Below are positions 26,401 through 34,681 of a DNA stretch of 47,500 nucleotides, piece after piece (position 1 is the stretch's first letter; each line of letters begins with the position of its first letter). Source of the stretch: Neocallimastix lanati (nom. inval.) (lineage: Eukaryota > Neocallimastigomycota > Neocallimastigomycetes > Neocallimastigales > Neocallimastigaceae); assembly GCA_016946835.1 (NCBI GenBank), contig JACVTC010000027.1, positions 962,501 through 1,010,000 of the forward strand. Reading direction: 5' to 3'. A program made the position numbers and the translations under genes. Below the pieces are notes generated by a model. That model did not search any database. It was not told the origin of the DNA and saw only the letters and a program-made list of their open reading frames with translations.

Positions 26401-29067
26401 TATAATTTTGAAAAAATAAGAAATAATTCCTTAAATGATGAGATCATGTACATTTTTGGAAAGGTCTACTTAGCTAATATTCGTAATCGTTTAAGAGAGC
26501 TGGAACATCCTAGCTCGGTGGATTGTAAACGATGGATATGGGAATTAATTCAAAATGCCAAGGATAGTATCATTGGTCAAAAGGATAGAAAGGAGGAGAT
26601 AGCTATTGAAATTATAGTGGAAGGAGACAAGTATATCTTTAAACATAATGGATCCCCATTTACTGGTAAGACACTGTCTGCCTTATTATATAAATTTTCG
26701 GAATCGAAAAGCGACAGTGCAGAAAGTATCGGTCGTTTCGGTACTGGTTTTCTTACGACCCATTCTCTTTCGAAAGTGGTTAATATTTCAGGAAATATTT
26801 TATCCGGAGAGAGAACGAATCGATTTACCGTAACCATTTATAGAGAAGGGGAAGAAAAGGAACTGTTGGAAGGATTAAATAAAACTAAAAATAGTTATCA
26901 TGAATTTCCAAATCCAGATCCATCCTCTGAAGAATGGACCATCTATGAATACATTGCAAAAACAGAAAAGAATAAAGAAGCTGGTCGATTAGGGATTCAA
27001 AATTTTAAAGAAAATATTACGAAAGTGATGCTCTTCTGTCCTGAAATTCGTAGTGTCAAACTCGTGGATAATGGGAAAATTCTTACGGTTCAGCAGGGAA
27101 TGACGTTACAGAATCTGACTGGTGGATGTGAGAAATTAACACTTGATATAAACGATGACAATACCATCTTCTCCAGAACATTTATCTACATTAAAAGGGA
27201 AGAAAGAAGCAGAGAACTCAGTGAACGATTTGAAGAAGATCGTAATCTTAGAATTTCTTGTGCTCTTGAAATAGATAATGATAATAATATCTTTATTGAC
27301 GAGTCCTCTCCAAGTTTATTCTGTTCTCTTCCTTTAGTCGGTTCTGAAAAGCTGAAATTACCATTTATTATTAATAGTCAGGATTTTGAACCGGATTCCG
27401 AAAGACAATTCCTTCTTCTGGAAGGAAAAGAGGTAAACGAAAGGACTGGAAAAATTTCAAACCAAGGAATTAATAAAATGATTCTTTTAAATTCCAGAAA
27501 TATGTTTGAACATCTTTTAGAATGTTTATGCAGTGAAAACGTTGGGAAACGTTACCTTTTAACAAGAGGATTGACGTCCGTACCCGGTAATGACGACATT
27601 CATTGCTTTGATCAGGAATGGTATACCAATCTATTCATTTCTCCGATGAGAGACATTCTTCTCAGCACTCCAATAGTGTATAATGGTGAGGAATACATCC
27701 ATCTTAAAAATCTTCCAATGATAAACCAGTATCATGAGTCAGATATTCAGCATGAAGCCTACCATTTTATAACCAGAATTTATGATAAACAAGTGCCAAC
27801 TCTGGAAGAATCCATTCAATTTGAAAGGAATATTTGGAAGAACGACAGTAGAATAAAATATATAACCATGGAAGAATGTGTTAAAGATATATCCGACTTT
27901 AAAAATATGGAAGCTCTTAGCACTAAATTTGATACAATAGAGGAAGCTTGGGAATGGATAGACGATTTTCTTGTATTTATTAAGAAGAATCAGTCCCAAT
28001 TTCTAGGTACCTATGGTATTATTCCAAATATGCATTCTGACTTTGTTAGACTAACAGATCATCTCCTGACCTCCAAAGAGGTTCCAGATAATATGATTGA
28101 ATGCCTCGAAAAAATTGGACAGCCCTGGAAGACCACGCATATTCATAAAAATATAAAAAAATTCACTTCAGGAATGGATCATAATATTCCGTATGCGATA
28201 TCCATAATTAAAAGCTGCTTCAATCAATGGTCCGATACCATCTTAACGGTCATTTCCTATATTCCAAGTGAGGATGAAGATAAGAAGTATGTGGAAAAAC
28301 GCCAAACCCTCTATGAACTATGTAAAATTGTATTTGAAGATGCAATGCCAGATAAAATGGATGGTAACTTATTCCCTAAGGTACTATGGAATGGCATTGA
28401 CGAAATAGTGTTCGAAAAGCTGATTGAAGCCATTACAAACCAGGGAAAACTTGAAGGAATTTATACCATTGAATTTATGAAAATGTTTTTAGAATGCGCA
28501 TCAGAATACTATCCAACCTTTAGAAATTATCCCATTGTTCCAAATCAAAATGGAATTTTCTGTTTAGTCGATGATTTATTTGAAGATAATCAAATCCCTG
28601 AATTATTTAAGGATGGTATGAAAAATTATTTTAACACGGATATCCGAAAGGAACTCATTGATCGACAGTTAACCTACATAAAAGCATTATTGAATGGTCG
28701 TAGTAAAAAAATCAGCGACTATATAACCACCCTAAATAATAATTATACTTCAAAAAGTATCACGGAAGATAGTAAACGCAATTTTTCCCGAGAAATGATT
28801 CGAATTATTCCGAAGAAGAAGAAGAAGAAGGAAGAGGATGAGGAAGAAAAAAAAAAGAAGAAGAAGAAGAAGAAGAAGAAGAAGAAGAAGGAAATGAAGA
28901 GGATGAATTTCAGAGAAATATTTATGATATCTATAAAATATTTACTAAATTTGAAAGTGATCCCTATGAAATTCAAAGTGACTATCAAAATAAGGGACTT
29001 TGGTATCATCCTAATAAATATATCTATGATGAAATTGTATCGGTCATTGAAAAATATAATACGATGA
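23407..29067 (+). CDS. giant GHKL/sacsin-like ATPase, 5' part (modules A and B)
   Basis: The frame opens at ATG 23407 with no upstream alternative and encodes 1,886 residues, of which about the last 70 are out of phase (see the tract at 28814-28903). Module A has the GHKL ATP-site motifs: N-box WELIQNAKDS (E46, N50, D53), HNGSPF (79-84) in place of the usual DxGxG box, and GRFGTGFLTTH (108-118), which forms the ATP lid. The same set recurs exactly 3,000 bp later in module B (N-box codon E at 26542). Each module is ~1,000 residues and carries many further shared motifs (GSEKHKLPFIINS, MPDKLDGSLFP, SEYYPTFINYSVVPNQNGKFC-type). GHKL enzymes use ATP-driven lid closure for chaperone or DNA-remodelling work; a sacsin/Hsp90-like chaperone role is inference. 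No signal peptide or membrane segment is seen, so it is probably cytosolic or nuclear. The gene continues in 29064-34565. Confidence 0.85.
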   Translation: MNNINYNIFDEERRNNFYELYISNVDKRLRELDQPKEVDCKRWVWELIQNAKDSIVGQTDKKNVDIEIIAEGDKYTFRHNGSPFIKKTLYGLLYKYSKGKKDNSETTGRFGTGFLTTHTLSKIVNISGDIVLDDQLKGFSVTMYREGEGEELLEGLNKTENSFQLFDTSFGWTTYEYFAKTERNKEAGRLGIQNFKENITKVMLFCPEINSVKLNDNGKLLSIKQGDKFNNLQNGCEKLTLNLSDDNHNFSRTFLYENYEEMNKEMSERFKQNRYLKICCAIEIDNDNNIFVDESSPCLFCSLPFVGSEKHKLPFIINSQNFEPDSERQSILLDGDEINEKTGKISDQGINKMILIKSQKMYENLLQCLCNEDIGKRYYLARGLTYIPENDEIQSFDHQWYKDKFVSPMRDSLMKYSIVWNGESYIKLENLPTLKHYNDSSIHQQAYRFIASVYPKQVPTYEESIQFENYIWKGDTRIKYITMNECTQELSKYGNMSTLSGELGVSWEWMDDFLMFIKKYELKCLKSYKIIPNMKGDFVDLSDILSTSKDVPDNMIDCLERIGQPWKSTHIHKRIKKFTSGTDHNIQYAMAEIRNSIRQSFDKILILISYIPEDNEDKNFIQKRHSIYELCLRVFNHNSNCQVMPDKLDGSLFPKELWNGIDEMIFDTLLQKIQKCGSFSELFTIEYMKKFLECVSEYYPTFINYSVVPNQNGKFCRANSLYEDNQIPEVFKECVKNHFNYDIREELIDNQLTYIKALLNGHHKNIYDYISLLDGIFNSKEMPEANKYNASRDLIRIIPRVETEVENQANDWQKFQRDIFNIYELFSNRKDEYFEIQCDYQGDERLWHYANVYIYKEIVSIIERYHSISELSQAFNLPTAQQVFDYLNTIIKISSEGRIIPNQYEEFCRWKDLYNEGIPNVETKTIEFIPEELKDISKGFGYDVRKYLLHPRMDRICNKNVSEKEMNEKIAKLMEDNNNNPSKRSDSNFYDVANSLIEYNFEKIRNNSLNDEIMYIFGKVYLANIRNRLRELEHPSSVDCKRWIWELIQNAKDSIIGQKDRKEEIAIEIIVEGDKYIFKHNGSPFTGKTLSALLYKFSESKSDSAESIGRFGTGFLTTHSLSKVVNISGNILSGERTNRFTVTIYREGEEKELLEGLNKTKNSYHEFPNPDPSSEEWTIYEYIAKTEKNKEAGRLGIQNFKENITKVMLFCPEIRSVKLVDNGKILTVQQGMTLQNLTGGCEKLTLDINDDNTIFSRTFIYIKREERSRELSERFEEDRNLRISCALEIDNDNNIFIDESSPSLFCSLPLVGSEKLKLPFIINSQDFEPDSERQFLLLEGKEVNERTGKISNQGINKMILLNSRNMFEHLLECLCSENVGKRYLLTRGLTSVPGNDDIHCFDQEWYTNLFISPMRDILLSTPIVYNGEEYIHLKNLPMINQYHESDIQHEAYHFITRIYDKQVPTLEESIQFERNIWKNDSRIKYITMEECVKDISDFKNMEALSTKFDTIEEAWEWIDDFLVFIKKNQSQFLGTYGIIPNMHSDFVRLTDHLLTSKEVPDNMIECLEKIGQPWKTTHIHKNIKKFTSGMDHNIPYAISIIKSCFNQWSDTILTVISYIPSEDEDKKYVEKRQTLYELCKIVFEDAMPDKMDGNLFPKVLWNGIDEIVFEKLIEAITNQGKLEGIYTIEFMKMFLECASEYYPTFRNYPIVPNQNGIFCLVDDLFEDNQIPELFKDGMKNYFNTDIRKELIDRQLTYIKALLNGRSKKISDYITTLNNNYTSKSITEDSKRNFSREMIRIIPKKKKKKEEDEEEKKKKKKKKKKKKKKEMKRMNFREIFMISIKYLLNLKVIPMKFKVTIKIRDFGIILINISMMKLYRSLKNIIR
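23458..26430 (+). other. ATPase module A
   Basis: First of three homologous ~1,000-codon modules. It begins ELYISNVDKRLREL and ends near the linker EYNFEKIRNNSLND. The catalytic Glu, Asn and Asp of the N-box, the HNGSPF box and the glycine lid are all present, so ATP binding and hydrolysis look possible. Confidence 0.8.
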
Positions 29068-29490
29068 GTGAAGTGAGTGAAGCCCTAGGTATTCCTTCAT
29101 CTTCAAAAATACTGGACTATCTAAATGCCCTTAATAAAATTTCTTTAGAGGGAAAAATATTTCCAAATCAGTATGAGCAATTTTGCTATCTAAAGTATCT
29201 CTATAACGAAGGTATTCCTAACCTTGAGACCAATGAGATAGAACTAATTTCAGTGAAATTGAAAGATATTGCTAAGGATCTTGGCTATGATGTAAGAAAA
29301 TATCTTATTCACACCAGTATGAATAGAATTTGCGCGAATAATGTTTCCGAAAAAGAAATGAATGAAAAAATTGCAAAGCTCCTCGAAGATAATAATAATG
29401 ATCCCACCAAGCGTAAAGATTCCAGCTTCAATGACGTAGCCAACAGCTTAATTGAATATAATTTTTTGAAGTTAAGAGATAATTCGTTGA
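26437..29490 (+). other. ATPase module B (contains the frame break)
   Basis: Second module, beginning MYIFGKVYLANIRNRLREL. It keeps WELIQNAKDS, HNGSPF and GRFGTGFLTTH. Its last ~200 codons lie after the Lys/Glu tract in another frame, where the reading resumes as DEFQRNIYDIYKIF and aligns with KFQRDIFNIYELF of module A. Confidence 0.8.
28814..28903 (+). other. frameshift site in a Lys/Glu low-complexity tract
   Basis: After RIIP the 5' frame runs into repeated AAG/GAA codons with a 10-base A run at 28847-28856 and then uninterrupted AAG. Downstream homology continues only in the frame that reads the same tract as GAA; that frame is open from 28842, just after a TGA. One extra A in the run, or two fewer, would connect the frames. 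Possible causes are a sequencing error in a homopolymer, a true mutation, or slippage variation. An intron is unlikely because no good GT...AG pair was seen in the tract. Confidence 0.8.
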
Positions 29491-32400
29491 ACGATGAAAT
29501 TATGTATATCTTCGGAAAAGTCTACATCGCTAATATTCGCAATCGTCTTAGAGAATTAGAAAATCCTAGTGTCATTGATAGTAAGCGATGGGTATGGGAA
29601 TTGATTCAAAATGCCAAAGATAGTATTGTGGGTCAGAAGGATAAAAAGAAGAGTATTGATATTGAAATTATTGTCGAAGGAAATAATTATACTTTCAAGC
29701 ATAATGGTTCTCCCTTCACCAATAAAACGCTTCCCGCCCTTCTTTATAAATTTTCTGAAGGTAAAGCCAATAGCATCGAAAGTATTGGCCGTTTCGGTAC
29801 CGGTTTTCTAACCACCCATTCCGTTGCTAAGACCATTAAAATTTCCGGAGACATCCTCTCTAAAAATGAACTTAAGCGATTTAGCGTAACGATGTTTAGA
29901 GAAGGGGAAGAAGAAGAATTATTAGAAGGATTAAATAAAACTAAAAATAGTTATCATGAAGTCCCCACCGAAACGGAAGGGTGGACGATATTCGAATACG
30001 AAGCAGTCACCGAAAAAAATAAGGAAGCGGGTCGATTAGGCATTCAAAATTTTAAAGAAAATATTACGAAAGTGATGCTCTTCTGCCCCGAAATTCATAG
30101 CGTCAAGCTCAATGACAACGGTAAGATGCTTACCATCACCCAAAATGGTAAAAAAGATCATCTTGAAGGTGGCTGTTCCAAATTAATTCTTGATGTTGAG
30201 GAGGACCAGAAAACTTTCGCCAGAACTTTCCTCTATCTTAAAAGGGAAGAAAGTAGTAGAGAACTGACGGAACGGTTTAAAGCGGATCGTCATCTTAGAA
30301 TTTCATGTGCCGTCGAAATAGATAATGAGGATAACATTTTTGTGAATGAATTGTCACCGTGCCTCTTCTGTTCACTTCCAGTCGTCGGTAGTGAAAAGCA
30401 TAAACTTCCATGTATTATTAACAGTCCAGATTTCGAACTCAACACGGAAAGACAAGCCATTCTTCTGGACGGTAAAGAAATCAACGAAAAAACCGGGAAA
30501 ATATCCGATCAAGGCATTAATAAAATGATTCTTAGAAAATCACAAACCATGTATGAAACACTTTTGGCATGCCTCTGTAAGGATAAAATTGGAAAACGTT
30601 ACCTCTTAGCAAGGGGTCTAACTACCCTGCCAGATAATGAAACCATTTCATCCTTTGATAGTGACTGGTATAGGGATAACTTTGTTGTCCCCATGCGAAA
30701 TATTCTAATGAAATATGCCATTGTATGGAATGGGGAAAAATACATTGAACTTAAAAATCTTCCAACCATCACCTATTATAGCAATTTGGACATTCGAAAG
30801 GAAGCGTATGATTTTATTGCTAAAGCTTATGAAAAACAAATACCAACTTTTGAGGAATCCATTCAATTTGAAAAGTACATTTGGAAGAAGGACGATAAAA
30901 TAAAGTATATAACGATGGAGCAATGCGTTACAGATATCTCAAATTACCAAAATATGAAAGCATTAAGTGCCAACTTTGATGGTAAAATAGAGGAAGCTTT
31001 TAAATGGATAGATGATTTTCTTGTATTTATTAAGAGGAATGAACCACGCCATCTTAAATCCTATAGCATTATTCCTAATATGCGTTCAGAATTTGTCAGA
31101 TTAACAGACACTCTCTCCTCATCCAAAGAAGTTCCGGATAATATGATTGAATGTCTTGAAAAAATTGGGCAAGCCTGGAAGGTCAATCATATTCATAAGA
31201 GTATCAAAAAATATGTAGGTGGAGTAGATCATAACATTCAATATGCCATATCCATCATTAAAGGTCACTTTAGTCAATGGTCTGATAAAATCTTAATCGT
31301 CATTTCTTATATTCCAAATGATCATGGGGACAAGAAGTACTTAGAAAAGCGAAATATCATCTATGATTTGTGTAAAACGATCTATGGAAATTCAATGCCA
31401 GATAAGATGGATGGCAGTACATTTCCAGAAATTCTTTGGAATGGCCTGGATGAAATAGTATTCTCAAAAATTATTAATAATATTATGGCTCAAAAAAGAC
31501 TTGGTGGTATTTATACTATTGAATTTATCAAGAAATTTTTAGAATGTGTATCTGAATACTATCCAACATTTATAAATTATGCCATTGTTCCAAATCAAAA
31601 TGGAGAATTCTGTTTAGCAAGTAAACTATATGAAGATTATAATATTCCGGATTTATTTAAGGAATGTATGTGGAATAGTTTCCATCAGGATATTAAATCC
31701 CATTTATTGGATAAACGATTAAATTCTATAAAAGCATTAACTTTTAGCGGGAAAAAAAGTATTCTTGATTATATTAAAATAATAGAAAAAGGCTATCATC
31801 CTCCTCCTCCTCCTCCTTCCCCTCCTTTAAAAAATAATAGAAGAATACCTGTCAAACCTGTTATAAATAATACTATAGTTGTTGATAAAGTAAAATTATC
31901 AAGATATTTAATTCGAATTATTCCTAAGGACCTGAAAGGTTGCAGTAATGATCAAAGAAAAATCTTTGAACTCTACCAACTCTTTACTAAAACAAACAGT
32001 AATTGTTGCGATATTGAAGCAGATAACAATAACAGTAAACTCTGGAAGGATGCCAATACTTTTATTTTCAAAGAAATTAAAAATATTATAGAAACTCATA
32101 AAGATACGGATTCATTAGCTAACTACCTAGGAGTAGACAGAGAGGAAAAAATATTCGAATATTTAAACTTTATTATTAAGAAAGGTTCTCCTGAAGGAAA
32201 GATCATTCCAAATCAATATAAAATATTTTGTAGCATAGGTAATCTTTGCCTTGAAAGCTTAAATGAAGCTGAAAAAATATCAGATGAATTAAAAGATATA
32301 GCTAAAGATTTTGGTTTTGATGTCAGAGCCAAATTAATTCATTCACGAATACATATAACAGGCATAACTGGCATCGAAACACTTACTCAAATCAAACTAT

Positions 32401-34565
32401 CTAAAAAAATTGATGAAATTATGAAAGACAAATATAAAAATCCATCATTGAATACTGATCCCTCATTTAAGCATATCGTCAGTAATCTGGTGGAAAACTA
32501 CTTTGAAAAAATTGGAATAGATAAATTTAAAGAGCTTTTCGTGAATACTTTTAAAGAAAGAGAAAATATCATTTTAAATATTATTTATAATAAGGAAACA
32601 CGTAAAAATATGGCTGAACTAGGTAAAAAGTATGGAGAGCATTGTATTCCCAAACTTTTAGAAAATGAAGATATTGTAAATTTGATAATGGAAGGAAAAC
32701 TCGACGATTCCAGTAATGTAAAGTTATTCATTGAACGATTTGATGAGTATGAAGAAATTATTGGTTTGATTTTGGAAAATTCTGATATTTTGGGGAAGAT
32801 TGGAGGTGGAAATAAACAATACAAGGTTAAAGAAGCAAAGCCTAAACCTAAACCTTCAAAGTATTCTGAACTGGAAAAGAAGTATGGCAAGGATAATATT
32901 GAAAAACTTTTGAAGAATGAAGCGATTATAAAATTAATTATTGATGATAAGCTGCAAGATAAAGGTCACTTGAAATCAATGGTAGATAAGTATAATGACT
33001 ATGATGATATTATTGAAAAGCTCTTGAAAAACCCAGAAGTTACATATATGATTGAAAAGGGCGAAATTACAGATAGCAGTTACAAGACAAAGAATGAAAT
33101 AGTAACTAAACTTTCAGAATATTCAAAGGTAGATGAAAAGTATGGAAAGCAATGTGTTCCGAAACTTATTGAAAATGAAGGTATTGTTCATTTGATTATG
33201 GGAGGCAAACTTCAAGATATAGGTAATGTAAAATCATTAATTGATAAATACAATGGATATGACAACATCATTGGAAAACTTTTGAGTAATCCAGAGATAA
33301 CAAAGAACATTGAAAAGGGCGAAATTACAGATAGCAGTTACAAGACAAAGAATGAAATAGTAACTAAACTTTCAGAATATTCAAAAGTAGATGAAAAGTA
33401 TGGAAAGCAGTGTGTTCCAAAACTTATTGAAAATGAAGGTATTGTTCATTTGATTATGGGAGGCAAACTTCAAGATAAAGGTAATGTAAAATCATTAATT
33501 GATAAATACAATGGATATGACAACATCATTGGAAAACTTTTGAGTAATCCAGAGATAACAAAGAACATTGAAAAGGGCGAAATTACAGATAGCAGTTATA
33601 AGGAAAAGAATGAAACAGTATCAAAGCTTTCAGAATATTCAAAAGTAGATGAAAAGTATGGAAAGCAGTGTGTTCCAAAGCTTATTGAAAATGAAGGTAT
33701 TGTCAATTTGATTGTGGAAGGCAAACTTCAAGATAAAGGTAATGTAAAATCATTAATTGATAAATACGATGGATATGACGATATCATAGGAAAACTTTTG
33801 AGTAACCCAGAAGTAACGAATAGTATTGAAAAAGGAGAAATTACCGATGAAAATTACCAACATAACCGTGAAGTAATATCAAAGTATTCAGAAATAGACG
33901 AAAAATATGGGGATAAAGAGGTATCAAAACTGGTGGAGAATGAAGGTATCGTCAACTTAATTATGGAGGATAAACTCCAAGAGAATAGTCATTTGAAATC
34001 GATGATCGATAAATATGATGACTATGATGATATTCTTGATAAGCTTTTGAAAAATCCGGAGGTTACAAGCATGATTGAAAAAGGAGAAATTACGGATGAA
34101 AATTACAAAAATACGAATGAATTAATATCAAAGTATGGGGATAAATATGCGTCTAAACTTATGGAGAATGAAGGCTTTGTTACAATGATTATGGAAGGCA
34201 AACTTCAAGATAAGAGTAATTTAAAGGTATTCATTGATAACTGTGAAGGATATGACTTTCTCATTGAAAAGCTCATAAAAAACCCAATAGTAATATATAA
34301 CATTGTCAATGGAATAATTTCAGATGAAAACTGCAAATATATGAATGAATTAATGTCAAAGTATTCAGGTATAGACAAAAAGTTCGGAGATAAATGTGTA
34401 TCGAAGCTTCTGGAGAATGAAGGTATTGTTAATATGATTGTGAAAGGAAAACTTGATAATAAAAAGATAAAATCATTGCTTGAACAATACAGTGAGGATG
34501 ATGAAATTATCAATAAGCTATTAGAATATCCAAAAAAGAACAAAAAAAGAAAAATAATTCTTTGA
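29064..34565 (+). CDS. giant GHKL/sacsin-like ATPase, 3' part (end of module B, module C, C-terminal repeats)
   Basis: From its first ATG the frame is 1,833 codons, but homology to module A starts earlier in the same frame (about 28905), so 29064 is almost certainly not a real start. It holds the last part of module B and then module C with an intact N-box (codon for Glu at 29598; WELIQNAKDS), HNGSPF and GRFGTGFLTTH. A proline-rich insert (about 31797-31830) follows, and from about 32590 on there are about eight ~86-residue repeats with the core KLIENEGIVNLIMEGKLQDK. The protein ends in a basic tail (KKNKKRKIIL). If the frames were one gene it would encode about 3,719 residues. Three large modules each starting with an Hsp90-like ATPase resemble the three-fold layout of animal sacsin, but ubiquitin-like, J and HEPN domains are not visible. 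If the break is real, this half would be untranslated or an independent product. Confidence 0.82.
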   Translation: MSEVSEALGIPSSSKILDYLNALNKISLEGKIFPNQYEQFCYLKYLYNEGIPNLETNEIELISVKLKDIAKDLGYDVRKYLIHTSMNRICANNVSEKEMNEKIAKLLEDNNNDPTKRKDSSFNDVANSLIEYNFLKLRDNSLNDEIMYIFGKVYIANIRNRLRELENPSVIDSKRWVWELIQNAKDSIVGQKDKKKSIDIEIIVEGNNYTFKHNGSPFTNKTLPALLYKFSEGKANSIESIGRFGTGFLTTHSVAKTIKISGDILSKNELKRFSVTMFREGEEEELLEGLNKTKNSYHEVPTETEGWTIFEYEAVTEKNKEAGRLGIQNFKENITKVMLFCPEIHSVKLNDNGKMLTITQNGKKDHLEGGCSKLILDVEEDQKTFARTFLYLKREESSRELTERFKADRHLRISCAVEIDNEDNIFVNELSPCLFCSLPVVGSEKHKLPCIINSPDFELNTERQAILLDGKEINEKTGKISDQGINKMILRKSQTMYETLLACLCKDKIGKRYLLARGLTTLPDNETISSFDSDWYRDNFVVPMRNILMKYAIVWNGEKYIELKNLPTITYYSNLDIRKEAYDFIAKAYEKQIPTFEESIQFEKYIWKKDDKIKYITMEQCVTDISNYQNMKALSANFDGKIEEAFKWIDDFLVFIKRNEPRHLKSYSIIPNMRSEFVRLTDTLSSSKEVPDNMIECLEKIGQAWKVNHIHKSIKKYVGGVDHNIQYAISIIKGHFSQWSDKILIVISYIPNDHGDKKYLEKRNIIYDLCKTIYGNSMPDKMDGSTFPEILWNGLDEIVFSKIINNIMAQKRLGGIYTIEFIKKFLECVSEYYPTFINYAIVPNQNGEFCLASKLYEDYNIPDLFKECMWNSFHQDIKSHLLDKRLNSIKALTFSGKKSILDYIKIIEKGYHPPPPPPSPPLKNNRRIPVKPVINNTIVVDKVKLSRYLIRIIPKDLKGCSNDQRKIFELYQLFTKTNSNCCDIEADNNNSKLWKDANTFIFKEIKNIIETHKDTDSLANYLGVDREEKIFEYLNFIIKKGSPEGKIIPNQYKIFCSIGNLCLESLNEAEKISDELKDIAKDFGFDVRAKLIHSRIHITGITGIETLTQIKLSKKIDEIMKDKYKNPSLNTDPSFKHIVSNLVENYFEKIGIDKFKELFVNTFKERENIILNIIYNKETRKNMAELGKKYGEHCIPKLLENEDIVNLIMEGKLDDSSNVKLFIERFDEYEEIIGLILENSDILGKIGGGNKQYKVKEAKPKPKPSKYSELEKKYGKDNIEKLLKNEAIIKLIIDDKLQDKGHLKSMVDKYNDYDDIIEKLLKNPEVTYMIEKGEITDSSYKTKNEIVTKLSEYSKVDEKYGKQCVPKLIENEGIVHLIMGGKLQDIGNVKSLIDKYNGYDNIIGKLLSNPEITKNIEKGEITDSSYKTKNEIVTKLSEYSKVDEKYGKQCVPKLIENEGIVHLIMGGKLQDKGNVKSLIDKYNGYDNIIGKLLSNPEITKNIEKGEITDSSYKEKNETVSKLSEYSKVDEKYGKQCVPKLIENEGIVNLIVEGKLQDKGNVKSLIDKYDGYDDIIGKLLSNPEVTNSIEKGEITDENYQHNREVISKYSEIDEKYGDKEVSKLVENEGIVNLIMEDKLQENSHLKSMIDKYDDYDDILDKLLKNPEVTSMIEKGEITDENYKNTNELISKYGDKYASKLMENEGFVTMIMEGKLQDKSNLKVFIDNCEGYDFLIEKLIKNPIVIYNIVNGIISDENCKYMNELMSKYSGIDKKFGDKCVSKLLENEGIVNMIVKGKLDNKKIKSLLEQYSEDDEIINKLLEYPKKNKKRKIIL
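29494..32500 (+). other. ATPase module C
   Basis: Third module, beginning MYIFGKVYIANIRNRLREL, with the N-box 3,056 bp after that of module B. All ATP-site motifs are kept. It ends in LVENYFEKIGIDKF, the counterpart of LIEYNFEKIRNNSLND that precedes modules B and C. The C-terminal repeats thus begin where a fourth module would. Confidence 0.8.
32590..34550 (+). repeat. eight ~86-codon C-terminal repeats
   Basis: In-frame repeats with the pattern KYGKQCVPKLIENEG...LIMGGKLQDKGNVKSLIDKY..YD.IIGKLLSNPE(I/V)...IEKGEITD. The period is exactly 258 bp across the middle units: the word ATTCAAA(A/G)GTAGATGAAAAG starts at 33121, 33379 and 33637. Units beginning at 33121 and 33379 are almost identical in DNA, so the array has expanded or been homogenised recently, while outer units are diverged. 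The predicted character is helical and charged, like a solenoid or tether. I do not recognise the family. Confidence 0.85.
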
Positions 34566-34636
34566 AAATAATTCCTCTTTATTCTTACGTATATATTATA
34601 TAATTTTTGATTAAAATTATAATAATAATAATAATA

Positions 34637-34681
<45 letters not shown>

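Noticed and set aside
28743-29009. Minus-strand frame with poly-Phe/poly-Ser
   Set aside because: Antisense of the Lys/Glu tract of the giant gene.
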